A DNA stretch of 64,000 bases. It comes from Sphingomonas liriopis (GTDB lineage Bacteria; Pseudomonadota; Alphaproteobacteria; Sphingomonadales; Sphingomonadaceae). The stretch spans positions 1-64,000 of the forward strand of contig NZ_JAMLDY010000018.1 of NCBI RefSeq assembly GCF_024211255.1, in the 5' to 3' direction. The translations under genes and the position numbers were made by a program. Below, piece by piece: positions 8,155 through 19,200 of this stretch (position 1 is the first letter of the stretch; each line of letters begins with the position of its first letter). The notes under the pieces are model-generated. The model made no database searches, was not told where the DNA came from, and worked only from the letters and a program-made list of their open reading frames with translations.

Positions 8155-8173
8155 TGATCGCCCCTGTCGATCA
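8155..8173. promoter_or_regulatory. Dyad upstream of katG, possible OxyR-type site
   Basis: TGATCG (8155-8160), seven bases, CGATCA (8168-8173) form a perfect dyad 116 bp before the katG start. The 7-nt spacing and dyad form are like one half-module of OxyR sites (ATAG-N7-CTAT), though the half-site bases differ. Peroxide control is a guess from the neighbouring gene. Confidence 0.35.
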
Positions 8174-8219
8174 CCGCCTTCGCGAATTCGCGTTTTCCCA
8201 CTCTGTCCCGCTGCGGTAG

Positions 8220-10523
<2,304 letters not shown>

Positions 10524-10600
10524 CCTGAGCGTGCTGTCGTTCAAGCGGCAGCACGCCATGTTGTCGAGTGAGGGAGGAGCGAAACCTCCCTCCACCCACC

Positions 10601-10708
10601 CGTCAGCCCGGACTTGTTCTGGGGTCTACTCTGCGGCCGGGCATAAAGCTGGAGCCGCTTGCCTCGCGCTTGCGGTTCGGTGGACCCCGGAACAAGTCCG
10701 GGGTGACG
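10601..10708. repeat. Palindromic repeat, family A (copy 4)
   Basis: Left arm is degenerate (AGCCCGGACTTGTTCTGGGG), right arm intact (CCCCGGAACAAGTCCGGGG). It lies in the 288-bp gap between katG and the sugar dehydrogenase gene; the rest of that gap shows nothing recognisable. Confidence 0.88.
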
Positions 10709-10811
10709 AGGTATTGCGAGAATAGGCCGCGACCCGGCGATCCGACACCGCCGATACCGGGAGCAGACCTTTTCCCTTCCGCGCGGGCCCCCGCCCTCCT
10801 ATTGTCGTGCC

Positions 10812-12140
10812 ATGCTGAAGCACGTCCTGCGCGTCGCCGCGCTCCTCGTCGTTATCGCCATCGGCGTCGTCGTCTATCTGGCGTGGCCCGACACCGCGCA
10901 GGTGCCGTTCGACCGGGTCACCGGCAAGCGCCCGTCGATCACCCAGCCGCGCATCCAGACGCTGCCGACCGTCAAGGTCGCCGACGTCGTCGGCTGGCAG
11001 GGCAACCAGACCCCCGTCCCCGCCGCCGGTTTAAGCGTGAAGGCGTTCGCCAAGGGTCTCGATCATCCGCGCTGGCTCTACCGCCTGCCCAACGGCGACG
11101 TGCTGGTCGCCGAGACCAACTCGCCCCCGCGCGAAGGCGGCGGCATCCAGGGCTGGGTGATGGGGCTGCTGATGGGCAAGGCGGGCGCGGGCGTGCCGTC
11201 GGCCAACCGCATCACGCTGCTGCGCGATGCGGACGGCGACGGCGTCGCCGAACAGCGCCACGTCTTCATGACGGGGCTCAACTCGCCGACCGGCATGGCG
11301 CTGCTCGGCGGCCAGCTCTACGTCGCCAACACCGATTCGGTGGTGCGCGTGCCCTATACCGAAGGCACGACGCGGATCGCGGCGAAGCCCGAACTGGTGG
11401 TCAAGCTCAATGGCGGCGGCAATCACTGGGCGCGCACGTTGGTCGCGGCGCCCGATGGCCGCACGCTGTTCGTCGGCGTCGGTTCGGCCTCGAACATCGC
11501 CGAAAACGGCCTTCCCGCCGAGAAATTCCGCGCCAACATCCTGCAGGTCTATCCCGAACAGAAGACGTTCCGCATCTACGCATCCGGCCTGCGCAATCCG
11601 CAGGGAATGGCGATCAGCCCGTTCAACCAGCAGCTGTGGACCGTCGTCAACGAACGCGACATGCTGGGGTCGGACCTCGCGCCCGATTATCTGACGCAGG
11701 TCGAACTGGGCGACCAGTTCGGCTGGCCGTGGTTCTACTGGGGCGGCTATCCCGACACGCGCGTCGATCCGCAGCGCCCGGAATTGCAGCAATATTCGAA
11801 GCGTCCCGATTACGCGCTCGGGCCGCACGTCGCGGCGCTTGGCCTGACCTTCGCCGGCGACGTGAAGCTGGGAGAACGGTTCGCGCAGGGAGCGTTCATC
11901 GGCGAACACGGCTCGTGGAACCGCAAGCCGGTGTCGGGCTACAAGGTGGTGTTCGTGCCGTTCGCTGCCCGCGGCTTCCCGGTCGAGGGCGCCAAGCCGG
12001 TCGACGTGCTGTCGGGCTTCCTCGACAAGGACGGCAAGGCGCAGGGCCGCCCGGTCGGCGTCATCGGCGACCGCACCGGCGCGTTGCTGGTGGCGGACGA
12101 CGTCGGCAATACGATCTGGCGGGTGACGGCGGCGAAATAA
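10812..12140 (+). CDS. PQQ-dependent sugar/sorbosone dehydrogenase family protein
   Basis: A 442-residue beta-propeller protein anchored or exported by an N-terminal hydrophobic segment (about 8-25, LRVAALLVVIAIGVVVYLAW). Motifs of the soluble glucose dehydrogenase/L-sorbosone dehydrogenase family include PNGDVLVAETN, YASGLRNPQGMAISP (about 255-270) and the calcium/PQQ-site segment NERDMLGSDLAPDYL. These periplasmic quinoproteins oxidise aldoses or related sugars; the substrate here is unknown. No PQQ synthesis genes are visible in the window. Confidence 0.85.
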   Translation: MLKHVLRVAALLVVIAIGVVVYLAWPDTAQVPFDRVTGKRPSITQPRIQTLPTVKVADVVGWQGNQTPVPAAGLSVKAFAKGLDHPRWLYRLPNGDVLVAETNSPPREGGGIQGWVMGLLMGKAGAGVPSANRITLLRDADGDGVAEQRHVFMTGLNSPTGMALLGGQLYVANTDSVVRVPYTEGTTRIAAKPELVVKLNGGGNHWARTLVAAPDGRTLFVGVGSASNIAENGLPAEKFRANILQVYPEQKTFRIYASGLRNPQGMAISPFNQQLWTVVNERDMLGSDLAPDYLTQVELGDQFGWPWFYWGGYPDTRVDPQRPELQQYSKRPDYALGPHVAALGLTFAGDVKLGERFAQGAFIGEHGSWNRKPVSGYKVVFVPFAARGFPVEGAKPVDVLSGFLDKDGKAQGRPVGVIGDRTGALLVADDVGNTIWRVTAAK

Positions 12141-12187
12141 GGAGCATCGCCCGCGTCGCCCCTGAAAACCGATGACGTCGCAAGCAA

Positions 12188-12255
12188 CCGTTCGTGCTGA
12201 GCCTGTCGAAGCACAGGCGAGTCCCAATGCCCTTCGACAGGCTCAGGGCGAACGG
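12188..12255. repeat. Palindromic repeat, family B (copy 2)
   Basis: CCGTTCGTGCTGAGCCTGTC and its inverse CTTCGACAGGCTCAGGGCGA flank a short centre. It sits at the 3' end of the dehydrogenase gene, in a convergent intergenic region. Confidence 0.85.
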
Positions 12256-12357
12256 TGAGGAATGTATCGGCCTGAAAGCATCATGCCTTAGGCATCACGC
12301 CCCCCAGACCGGGGTGGACGGGTTCGAAGGCTCCACTTTCGGCGGTGACCAGCGTTC

Positions 12358-12726
12358 CTACTTCGCCGCCCCGTCGGTGAATTTCACCGCGGTGCCAGTG
12401 GCGTTGGTCTTTCCCCAGCTGATCGCGGTGACGTGCGACCTGCCGTAGCTGGCGTGGATCACCGCATCCGCACCCATTTTGCGGGCACGCTCCCACAATT
12501 CGCGATAGACCTTCTGTTCGGATGCGGATTTGCTGAAGATCGTTGCCTTGCGCACGCCCGCCGACACGTCGCCGATCACGCGATAGGGCCGGTCGGTGAT
12601 GTCGCCGGCGAAGACGGGGACGCCATCATAGGCATCGACGCTCACAGCTGGAGGCTTCGCCTCTTGCGCATATGCGCCAAAGGGCACTGCCGCTGCGAAC
12701 AGCACGGCCAATCCGATCCGTTTCAT
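12358..12726 (-). CDS. Small exported protein of unknown function
   Basis: A 122-residue protein with a signal peptide (MKRIGLAVLFAAAVPFGAYA, cleavage about residue 20). The mature sequence has a beta-alpha pattern (DGVPVFAGDITDRPYRVIGD, KVYRELWERARKMGADAVIH, ATGTAVKF) that distantly recalls YbjQ/heavy-metal-binding-like folds, but no metal ligands are obvious. The start is the ATG at 12726; the frame is open further upstream through the tRNA but that is not coding. I cannot assign a function. Confidence 0.7.
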   Translation of the reverse strand: MKRIGLAVLFAAAVPFGAYAQEAKPPAVSVDAYDGVPVFAGDITDRPYRVIGDVSAGVRKATIFSKSASEQKVYRELWERARKMGADAVIHASYGRSHVTAISWGKTNATGTAVKFTDGAAK

Positions 12727-12851
12727 ACGCCCCTCCCCCCATGCATCCGCGCCATGCGGATATCGGGCAAAGGATGCATACCGACCGACGGCATGTCCAG
12801 CGATGTAAGGGATGGCGGTGGCCGCTATCGGCGGCCGCACAAGGGAACGAA

Positions 12852-12927
12852 TGGTGGAGCCGAGGGGGATCGAACCCCTGACCTCTGCAATGCCATTGCA
12901 GCGCTCTCCCAGCTGAGCTACGGCCCC
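12852..12927 (-). tRNA. tRNA-Ala (anticodon GGC)
   Basis: On the minus strand the 76-nt sequence folds into a standard cloverleaf: acceptor GGGGCCG/CGGCTCC, D-loop AGCTGGGAGAG, anticodon stem CTGCA/TGCAG with loop ATGGCAT (anticodon GGC), T-arm GGGGTTCGATCCCC. The 3' CCA is encoded. Confidence 0.97.
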
Positions 12928-13011
12928 ATCCGTTCCGGGAGGCGCCCCACTAGCGGGGGCGCCGGGGCATGGCAAGCGGTGATTTTCCGCCCGCCATGCC
13001 TTTTTATCGGA

Positions 13012-13332
13012 TCAATGTTCGTCGTCTTCGGTGGGCGCTTCCACGCCCAGATCGTCGTCGCCGCCCAGATCGACCTCGTCGTCCGCCGAGGGCTCTTCCT
13101 CTTCGCCCAGCGCTTCCAGATCCTCGTCCTCACCTTCCAGGTCGCGATCGGCTTCCTTGGTGTCGGGCTTGGCCTGCTCGAAGGGGAGCGGCTGCTTGGA
13201 TTTCAGGATCGGTTCGGGATTCCAGTGCGCCCCGCAATTGATGCAGGTGACGGGATCGTCCTTTTCGAGGTCGTAGAAGCGCGTCGCGCATTTCGGGCAC
13301 GTACGCTTCGTGCCCCATTCCGGCTTAATCAT
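13012..13332 (-). CDS. FYDLN-acid family protein (TIGR02300)
   Basis: A 106-residue protein with an N-terminal zinc-ribbon-like part: KRTCPKCATRFYDLEKDDPV (two CxxC pairs with TCINCG), the FYDLN motif in the form FYDLE, and a very acidic C-terminal tail (EGEDEDLEALGEEEE). TIGR02300 proteins are typical of alphaproteobacteria and lie beside aroA as here; the function is unknown. I start it at ATG 13332 (MIKPEWGTKRTC), the conserved N-terminus; the frame is open to 13410. Confidence 0.88.
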   Translation of the reverse strand: MIKPEWGTKRTCPKCATRFYDLEKDDPVTCINCGAHWNPEPILKSKQPLPFEQAKPDTKEADRDLEGEDEDLEALGEEEEPSADDEVDLGGDDDLGVEAPTEDDEH

Positions 13333-13440
13333 GCCGTGTAATGCCTTTCGGAATTGGGTGTCGCAGGCTAAAGTCGCCCTTAGCCCGAGAGGTGGGCGGC
13401 GCCTTGCCATAGCGCAAGGTGGCTGTCAAAGCCCCCGCCC

Positions 13441-14772
13441 ATGGCGCATCCCCTTCCCCAGACGCTGAGCATCGCCCCGCGCGGTGCGTTGACCGGCACG
13501 ATCGCCGTGCCCGGCGACAAGTCGATCAGCCACCGCGCGCTGATGTTCGCCGCGCTCGCGGTCGGTACCAGCCGCATCGCCGGCCTGCTGGAGGGCGAGG
13601 ACGTGCTCGCCACCGCCGCGGCGCTGCGCGCGATGGGCGCGACGATCGAGCGTACCGGCGAGGGGACATGGCAGGTGGACGGTGTCGGCGTCGGCGGGCT
13701 GCTCCAGCCCACCACCGCGCTGGAGATGGGCAACAGCGGCACCTCGACGCGGCTTCTGATGGGCCTCGTCGCCAGCCATCCGATCACCGCGACCTTCACC
13801 GGCGACGCCTCGCTGTCAGGACGCCCGATGGGCCGCGTTATCGATCCGCTGGCGCAGATGGGCGCGGACATCACCGCCAGCCCCGGCGGCAAGCTTCCGC
13901 TGATGGTTCGCGGCCTCTGCCCCGCGGTGCCGATCAGCTACACGCTCCCCGTCGCGTCGGCGCAGGTCAAGTCGGCGATCCTGCTCGCCGGGCTCAACAC
14001 ACCGGGGATCACCCGCGTCATCGAGCCGGTCGCGACGCGCGACCATAGCGAACGGATGTTGCGCGGCTTCGGCGCCGAGCTGACGATCGAGCGCACCAAC
14101 GAAGGCCGCATCATCGCGATCCGCGGCGAAGCCGAGCTCAAGCCGCAGACGATCACCGTCCCCGGCGATCCGTCGTCCGCCGCCTTCTGGCTGGTCGCGG
14201 CGTCGATCGTCCCCGGCTCCGATATCGTCGTGCGCAACGTCGGGCTCAACGCCACGCGCACCGGCCTGATCGCCGCGCTGCGGCTGATGGGCGCCGACAT
14301 CACCGAGCTCGACCCGCGTGACGTCGGCGGCGAGCCGGTCGCCGACCTGCGCGTCCGCCACACCCCCCTCACCGCGATCGACGTGCCGGAGACCCTCGCG
14401 CCGAGCATGATCGACGAATATCCGGTGCTGTTCGTCGCCGCCGCCTTTGCGCACGGCCGCACGCTCGCCCGCGGCGCACACGAACTGCGCGTCAAGGAAT
14501 CGGATCGCATCGCCGCGATGAAGGCGGCGCTCGAAGCCTGCGGCGTCGCCATCGAGGAATTTGACGACGGCCTTGCCATCACCGGCACCGGCGGCGACCC
14601 CATCCCCGGCGGCGCGACCGTCGCCTCGCTGCTCGACCACCGCATCGCGATGAGCATGACCGTCGCCGGCCTCCACGCCGCACGCCCGATCACGATCGAC
14701 GATGTGGCGCCCGTCGCGACCAGCTATCCCGCCTTCTATACATCGCTCGATGCGCTGACGGGGCGCGCATGA
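13441..14772 (+). CDS. aroA: 3-phosphoshikimate 1-carboxyvinyltransferase (EPSP synthase)
   Basis: Sixth step of the shikimate pathway, joining PEP to shikimate-3-phosphate. It has 443 residues, and the inside-out alpha/beta barrel motifs are all present: [16 protein letters not shown] (22-37), [12 protein letters not shown] (about 99-110) with [10 protein letters not shown], and [19 protein letters not shown]. The stop overlaps the cmk start (ATGA), so aroA and cmk are co-translated, the common alphaproteobacterial arrangement. Confidence 0.96.
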   Translation: MAHPLPQTLSIAPRGALTGTIAVPGDKSISHRALMFAALAVGTSRIAGLLEGEDVLATAAALRAMGATIERTGEGTWQVDGVGVGGLLQPTTALEMGNSGTSTRLLMGLVASHPITATFTGDASLSGRPMGRVIDPLAQMGADITASPGGKLPLMVRGLCPAVPISYTLPVASAQVKSAILLAGLNTPGITRVIEPVATRDHSERMLRGFGAELTIERTNEGRIIAIRGEAELKPQTITVPGDPSSAAFWLVAASIVPGSDIVVRNVGLNATRTGLIAALRLMGADITELDPRDVGGEPVADLRVRHTPLTAIDVPETLAPSMIDEYPVLFVAAAFAHGRTLARGAHELRVKESDRIAAMKAALEACGVAIEEFDDGLAITGTGGDPIPGGATVASLLDHRIAMSMTVAGLHAARPITIDDVAPVATSYPAFYTSLDALTGRA

Positions 14773-15404
14773 TTATCGCGGTCGACGGTCCGGCGGCATC
14801 CGGCAAGGGCACGATCGCCAAGGCGCTCGCGCGCCATTACGGCCTGCCGCATCTCGATACCGGCCTGCTGTATCGCGCGGTGGCGCTGACCGTGCGGCGG
14901 CTGGAGCTGGACCCGGCGGTCGAGGCGGATGCGGTCGCCGCCTGCGACTTCGCCGAGGACCTGCTCGCCGACCCCGAACTGCGCGACGACGCGATCGGCC
15001 AGCTCGCCTCGATCGTCTCGGCGCATCCGCTGGTGCGCGCCGCGTTGCTCCAGCGCCAGAAGCGCTTCGCCCGCCAGCCCGGCGGCGCGGTGCTCGACGG
15101 CCGCGATATCGGCACGGTGATCGCGCCGGACGCCGATGCCAAATTGTTCGTCAAGGCGACGCCGCAGGTCCGCGCCCAGCGCCGCCACAAGGAGTTGCGG
15201 GGCCACGGCTCTGGCCTGAGCTTCGACAAGGTCCTCGCCGACATCCGCGCCCGCGACGCCCGCGACAGCAGCCGCTCCGCCGCTCCGCTGGTGATGGCGC
15301 AGGATGCCGCGTTGCTCGACACCAGCTTCCTGTCGATCGAGGCGAGCGTGCAGAAGGCGATCGCCCTGGTCGAAGCGCGCCGCGGCGCGACGCCCGCGAC
15401 CTGA
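14769..15404 (+). CDS. cmk: Cytidylate kinase
   Basis: Phosphorylates CMP/dCMP with ATP. A 211-residue NMP kinase with P-loop GPAASGKGT (6-14), the CMP-binding segment [11 protein letters not shown] (33-43), and the LID/arginine region [13 protein letters not shown] then [10 protein letters not shown]. The ATG overlaps the aroA stop. In many alphaproteobacteria rpsA follows directly; here the convergent qorB gene and qorR intervene. Confidence 0.95.
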   Translation: MIIAVDGPAASGKGTIAKALARHYGLPHLDTGLLYRAVALTVRRLELDPAVEADAVAACDFAEDLLADPELRDDAIGQLASIVSAHPLVRAALLQRQKRFARQPGGAVLDGRDIGTVIAPDADAKLFVKATPQVRAQRRHKELRGHGSGLSFDKVLADIRARDARDSSRSAAPLVMAQDAALLDTSFLSIEASVQKAIALVEARRGATPAT

Positions 15405-15414
15405 GCGACTGTCG

Positions 15415-16263
15415 TCAGGCGGGCAGCGCCGCGGCGATGCTGGCGGACAGCGGCGTGGTCGGCCGGCCGATCAGCGCGGACAAGGCACGCCCGTCGTCGA
15501 ACAGCGCGCCACCGGCGGCGGCACGATCGTAGCTGGCGAGCGCCCCGGCGAACGGTTCAGGCAAACCGGCACCGACCAGCGCGGCGGCATAATCGGCCTC
15601 AGGCAGGTCGACATAGGGAATGGCTCGCCCCGCCTGCCGCGACAGTTCCGCGGCGAGATCGGCCAGCGTGAAGGCGGTGTCGCCGGCCAGTTCATAGGTG
15701 CGGCCGGCGTGGCCGCCATCGGCGAGGACCACCGCCGCCGCCTCGGCATAATCGGCGCGTGCCGCCGCTGCGATCCGCCCCTCGCCTGCGCTGCCGATGG
15801 ACGCGCCGTGTGCCAGTGCCGGCGGCACCGACTGTGTGTAATTTTCGGTGTACCAGCCGTTGCGCAGGATGGTGTGGGCGACGCCCGACTTCGCCAGCAT
15901 CGCCTCGGTCTTGCGATGTTCGCCGGCGAGCGACAGCGTCGACGTGTCGGCATGGAGCAGGCTGGTATAGACGATATGGCCGACGCCCGCCGCCTGCGCC
16001 GCGGTGACGACGTTGCGATGCTGCCGCTCGCGCTGGCCGACCGCGCTGCCCGACACGAACATCAGCGTGGTCACCCCCGCCAGCGCCGGCGCCAGCGTGG
16101 CGGGATCGTCATAGTCGAACCGCCGCACCTCGATGCGGAGGTCCGCCGCCTTCTCGGGCGAGCGGGCGAGGCCGATGATGGGGATGTGCGGCGCACGGGT
16201 GCGTAGCGCCTGCACGATGAGGCGGCCGAGCTGGCCCGGCAGACCGGTGATGGCGATCGTCAT
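15415..16263 (-). CDS. qorB: NAD(P)H:quinone oxidoreductase QorB-like (atypical SDR)
   Basis: An atypical short-chain dehydrogenase of the NmrA/QorB type, about 282 residues. The Rossmann motif is TGLPGQLGR (about 5-13); YTSLLHADTS, LRNGWYTENY and GRIAAAARADYA closely match E. coli QorB (YtfG). It reduces quinones with NADPH. The start at ATG 16263 is supported by GGAG 6 nt upstream; an ATG at 16275 is also in frame. It is divergent from a YtfH/QorR-type regulator, the same pair arrangement as in enterobacteria. Confidence 0.9.
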   Translation of the reverse strand: MTIAITGLPGQLGRLIVQALRTRAPHIPIIGLARSPEKAADLRIEVRRFDYDDPATLAPALAGVTTLMFVSGSAVGQRERQHRNVVTAAQAAGVGHIVYTSLLHADTSTLSLAGEHRKTEAMLAKSGVAHTILRNGWYTENYTQSVPPALAHGASIGSAGEGRIAAAARADYAEAAAVVLADGGHAGRTYELAGDTAFTLADLAAELSRQAGRAIPYVDLPEADYAAALVGAGLPEPFAGALASYDRAAAGGALFDDGRALSALIGRPTTPLSASIAAALPA

Positions 16264-16311
16264 AGCATGCTCCATGTCGTTGCGGATGAGGCATCGCGCT
16301 GTAGACGCAGC

Positions 16312-16328
16312 ACTTACGATCGGTAAGT
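16312..16328. promoter_or_regulatory. Palindromic operator between qorB and qorR
   Basis: ACTTAC (16312-16317), GATCG, GTAAGT (16323-16328) is a perfect dyad in the 97-bp divergent promoter region. HxlR-family dimers bind such short dyads between divergent genes, so it is the likely QorR site controlling both genes. Confidence 0.7.
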
Positions 16329-16360
16329 ACGCACATGTTTGTTAGTGCGGAACGACAGCC

Positions 16361-16732
16361 ATGACCCAGCCCCCTTCCCTGTCCGACCGGTTGCGGCGTG
16401 GCGACGTGCTCGCCGCCGCCTGTCCCTCGCGCGAGGTGCTGCGCCATGTCACCGGCCGCTGGGCGGTGCTGATCCTGATCGTGCTGGAGGAGGGAACGCA
16501 GCGGTTCAGCGCGCTGCGCCGCCGCGTCGACGGGGTCAGCGAGCGCATGCTGGCGCAGACGCTCAAGCATCTGGAACACGACGGCCTCGTCGCGCGCGTA
16601 TCACATGCGGTGGTGCCGCCGCACGTCGACTATACGCTGACGCCGCTGGGCGAGGAGGCGGCGGCGCACGTCCGGCGGCTGGCCGATTGGGTCGAGGCGA
16701 ACGTGCCGCAGATCGTCGCCGCGCGCGGCTGA
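16361..16732 (+). CDS. qorR: HxlR-family transcriptional regulator QorR-like
   Basis: A 123-residue winged-helix regulator. The CPSREVLRHVTGRWAVLILI segment (about 24-43) and GVSERMLAQTLKHLEHDGLV (recognition helix region) with VPPHVDYTLTPLGEEA match E. coli YtfH (QorR) closely, including the conserved cysteine of the redox-sensing subgroup. It probably represses qorB and itself at the dyad 16312-16328 and is relieved by reactive quinone or oxidant species. Confidence 0.88.
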   Translation: MTQPPSLSDRLRRGDVLAAACPSREVLRHVTGRWAVLILIVLEEGTQRFSALRRRVDGVSERMLAQTLKHLEHDGLVARVSHAVVPPHVDYTLTPLGEEAAAHVRRLADWVEANVPQIVAARG

Positions 16733-16991
16733 GCCCGCGGCTCCCGCTCACCTTGCCAAAACGCAGGTTTTCTCCTATGGCCCGCCCGTCCGGCGAGCAG
16801 GCGCTCGCGGAGGTAGGCGTGATCGGCTGGACCGGTCGCGCCCTTTTCGCATGACGCGCATCGCTTGCCTCCGTGTGTTCCCGCCCGATGGATGCCGCGA
16901 TCGGCATGGGGTCGCCGCGGCGTTTTCAGCCAAGACCAGCGGAACCAACCGCTTGGCCGGAAACAGATAAACCCGAGGACACTCTAACCCT
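16733..16991 (+). other. Leader/intergenic region before rpsA
   Basis: This 259-bp stretch has no credible ORF. It should hold the rpsA promoter and leader; GAGGA lies shortly before the rpsA ATG. I see no recognisable riboswitch or repeat. Confidence 0.5.
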
Positions 16992-18710
16992 ATGGCTACC
17001 CAGCCCACTCCTACGCGCGACGATTTCGCCGCGATGCTCGACGACATGTTCGGCGGTGCCGACAGCTTCGAGGGCCGTGTCGTTCACGGCACCGTCACCG
17101 CCATCGAAAACGACCTTGCCGTCATCGACGTCGGCCTGAAGTCCGAAGGCCGCGTGCCGCTGCGCGAATTCGCCGCACCGGGCCAGAAGGCCGACCTGAA
17201 GGTCGGCGACGAAGTCGAAGTGTACGTCGACCGCGTCGAGAACATGCATGGCGAAGCGATGCTCAGCCGCGACCGCGCCCGCCGCGAAGCCGCCTGGGAC
17301 AAGCTGGAGCTGGAATTCAGCAAGACCGCGCGCGTCGAGGGCGTGATCTTCGGCCGCGTCAAAGGCGGCTTCACCGTCGATCTGTCGGGCGCCGTCGCGT
17401 TCCTGCCGGGCAGCCAGGTCGATATCCGCCCCGTCCGCGACGTCACGCCGCTGATGGACATTCCCCAGCCGTTCCAGATCCTGAAGATGGACCGCAAGCG
17501 CGGCAATATCGTCGTGTCGCGTCGCGCGGTGCTGGAAGAGACCCGCGCCGAGCAGCGTTCGGGCCTGATCCAGAGCCTGGCCGAGGGTCAGATCATCGAC
17601 GGCGTCGTCAAGAACATCACCGATTACGGTGCGTTCGTCGACCTCGGCGGTATCGACGGCCTGCTGCACGTCACCGACCTCAGCTACAAGCGCGTCAATC
17701 ATCCGTCCGAGATGATCGCGATCGGCGACACCGTGAAGGTGCAGATCATCCGCATCAACAAGGACACGCAGCGCATCAGCCTCGGCATGAAGCAGCTCGA
17801 GTCGGATCCGTGGGACGGCGCGAGCGCCAAGTATCCGATCGGCGCCAAGCTGTCGGGCCGCGTCACGAACATCACCGAATACGGTGCGTTCGTCGAGCTG
17901 GAAGCGGGCATCGAAGGCCTGGTCCACGTGTCGGAAATGTCTTGGACCAAGAAGAACGTCCATCCGGGCAAGATCGTCAGCACGTCGCAGGAAGTCGACG
18001 TGGTGGTGCTCGAGGTCGACGAGGACAAGCGTCGCATCAGCCTCGGCCTCAAGCAGGCGCAGAACAATCCTTGGGAGGCGTTCGCCGCCGCCCATCCGAT
18101 CGGTTCGACCGTCGAGGGCGAAGTCAAGAACGCGACCGAATTCGGTCTGTTCATCGGCCTGGACAACGACGTCGACGGCATGGTCCACATGTCGGACATC
18201 GCCTGGGGCGTGTCGGGTGAGGATGCCCTCAACCTGCACCGCAAGGGCGAGACGGTTCAGGCGATCGTGCTCGACATCGACGCCGAGAAGGAGCGCATCA
18301 GCCTCGGCATGAAGCAGCTCGAGCGCGGCGGGCCTTCGGCCGGCGGCATCGCGGCGGCTGGCGACAAGCTGAACAAGAATGCGGTCGTCACCGTGACGGT
18401 GCTCGAAGTCCGCGACGCGGGTCTCGAAGTCCAGCAGGGCGACGATGGCGCGACCGGCTTCATCAAGCGCACCGACCTCGGTCGCGATCGCGACGAGCAG
18501 CGTCCGGAGCGTTTCCAGGTCGGCCAGAAGTTCGACGCGATGGTCACCGGTTTCGACCGGTCCAAGAAGCCGACCTTCTCGGTCAAGGCGATGCAGATCG
18601 CCGAAGAGAAGCAGGCGGTCGCCCAGTACGGTTCGTCCGATTCGGGCGCGACGCTCGGCAACATCCTGGGCGAGGCGCTGAAGGCCCGCTCGGACGCCGA
18701 AAAGAAGTAA
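16992..18710 (+). CDS. rpsA: 30S ribosomal protein S1
   Basis: mRNA-binding ribosomal protein needed for translation initiation. 572 residues with six OB-fold S1 repeats; clear repeats include VVKNITDYGAFVDLGGIDGL, VTNITEYGAFVELEAGIEGL and VKNATEFGLFIGLDNDVDGM, each ending in (K)RISLG(M/L)KQ. Length and repeat number are normal. It is followed by a strong terminator and by ihfB, the conserved rpsA-ihfB order. Confidence 0.97.
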   Translation: MATQPTPTRDDFAAMLDDMFGGADSFEGRVVHGTVTAIENDLAVIDVGLKSEGRVPLREFAAPGQKADLKVGDEVEVYVDRVENMHGEAMLSRDRARREAAWDKLELEFSKTARVEGVIFGRVKGGFTVDLSGAVAFLPGSQVDIRPVRDVTPLMDIPQPFQILKMDRKRGNIVVSRRAVLEETRAEQRSGLIQSLAEGQIIDGVVKNITDYGAFVDLGGIDGLLHVTDLSYKRVNHPSEMIAIGDTVKVQIIRINKDTQRISLGMKQLESDPWDGASAKYPIGAKLSGRVTNITEYGAFVELEAGIEGLVHVSEMSWTKKNVHPGKIVSTSQEVDVVVLEVDEDKRRISLGLKQAQNNPWEAFAAAHPIGSTVEGEVKNATEFGLFIGLDNDVDGMVHMSDIAWGVSGEDALNLHRKGETVQAIVLDIDAEKERISLGMKQLERGGPSAGGIAAAGDKLNKNAVVTVTVLEVRDAGLEVQQGDDGATGFIKRTDLGRDRDEQRPERFQVGQKFDAMVTGFDRSKKPTFSVKAMQIAEEKQAVAQYGSSDSGATLGNILGEALKARSDAEKK

Positions 18711-18718
18711 CTACGCTA

Positions 18719-18755
18719 GGGGCCGGCGCACGGATGCGTCGGCCCCATAGTTTTT
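18719..18755 (+). terminator. Rho-independent terminator of rpsA
   Basis: GGGGCCG (18719-18725) pairs with CGGCCCC (18740-18746), followed by ATAGTTTTT. It lies 8 nt after the rpsA stop and separates rpsA from ihfB. Confidence 0.85.
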
Positions 18756-18838
18756 ATTGGATCGTATTCGAAACGGTTCTATAGGCGAGCGGACTTGATC
18801 TCTATCAACCTCGAAGCGATTCCGAGGGGGGCTTTGCG

Positions 18839-19117
18839 ATGATCCGTTCTGAATTGGTCCAGAAGTTGTGCGACCATAATCCCGGCCTCGCCAGCCACGA
18901 CGTCGAGACGATCGTGACGACGTTCTTCGACGAGATTTCCCACCGCCTTGCCGCCAACGGTCGCGTCGAACTGCGCGGGTTCGGGGCCTTTTCGACCCGC
19001 GCGCGCGATGCCCGCGTCGGTCGCAATCCGCGCACCGGCGAAACCGTCGACGTCGATGCCAAGCGCGTCCCCTATTTCAAGCCCGGCAAGGAAATGCGCG
19101 CGCGCCTCAACGTCTGA
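18839..19117 (+). CDS. ihfB: Integration host factor beta subunit
   Basis: Nucleoid-associated DNA-bending protein, 92 residues. The HU/IHF signature [21 protein letters not shown] (about 46-66) includes the beta-arm proline that intercalates in [13 protein letters not shown] at the N-terminus is the IHF-beta form rather than HU or IHF-alpha. It is monocistronic after the rpsA terminator. IHF is also a cofactor for Mu-type transposition, relevant to the element at 29183-41509. Confidence 0.93.
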   Translation: MIRSELVQKLCDHNPGLASHDVETIVTTFFDEISHRLAANGRVELRGFGAFSTRARDARVGRNPRTGETVDVDAKRVPYFKPGKEMRARLNV

Positions 19118-19200
19118 CGCGCCGGTCGCTGCCCGTCTTCGGTCGGCGCACGCCGCATAGCGACTTGACGCCCGCGCCCGGCTGGGCTTGTCGTCACCCG

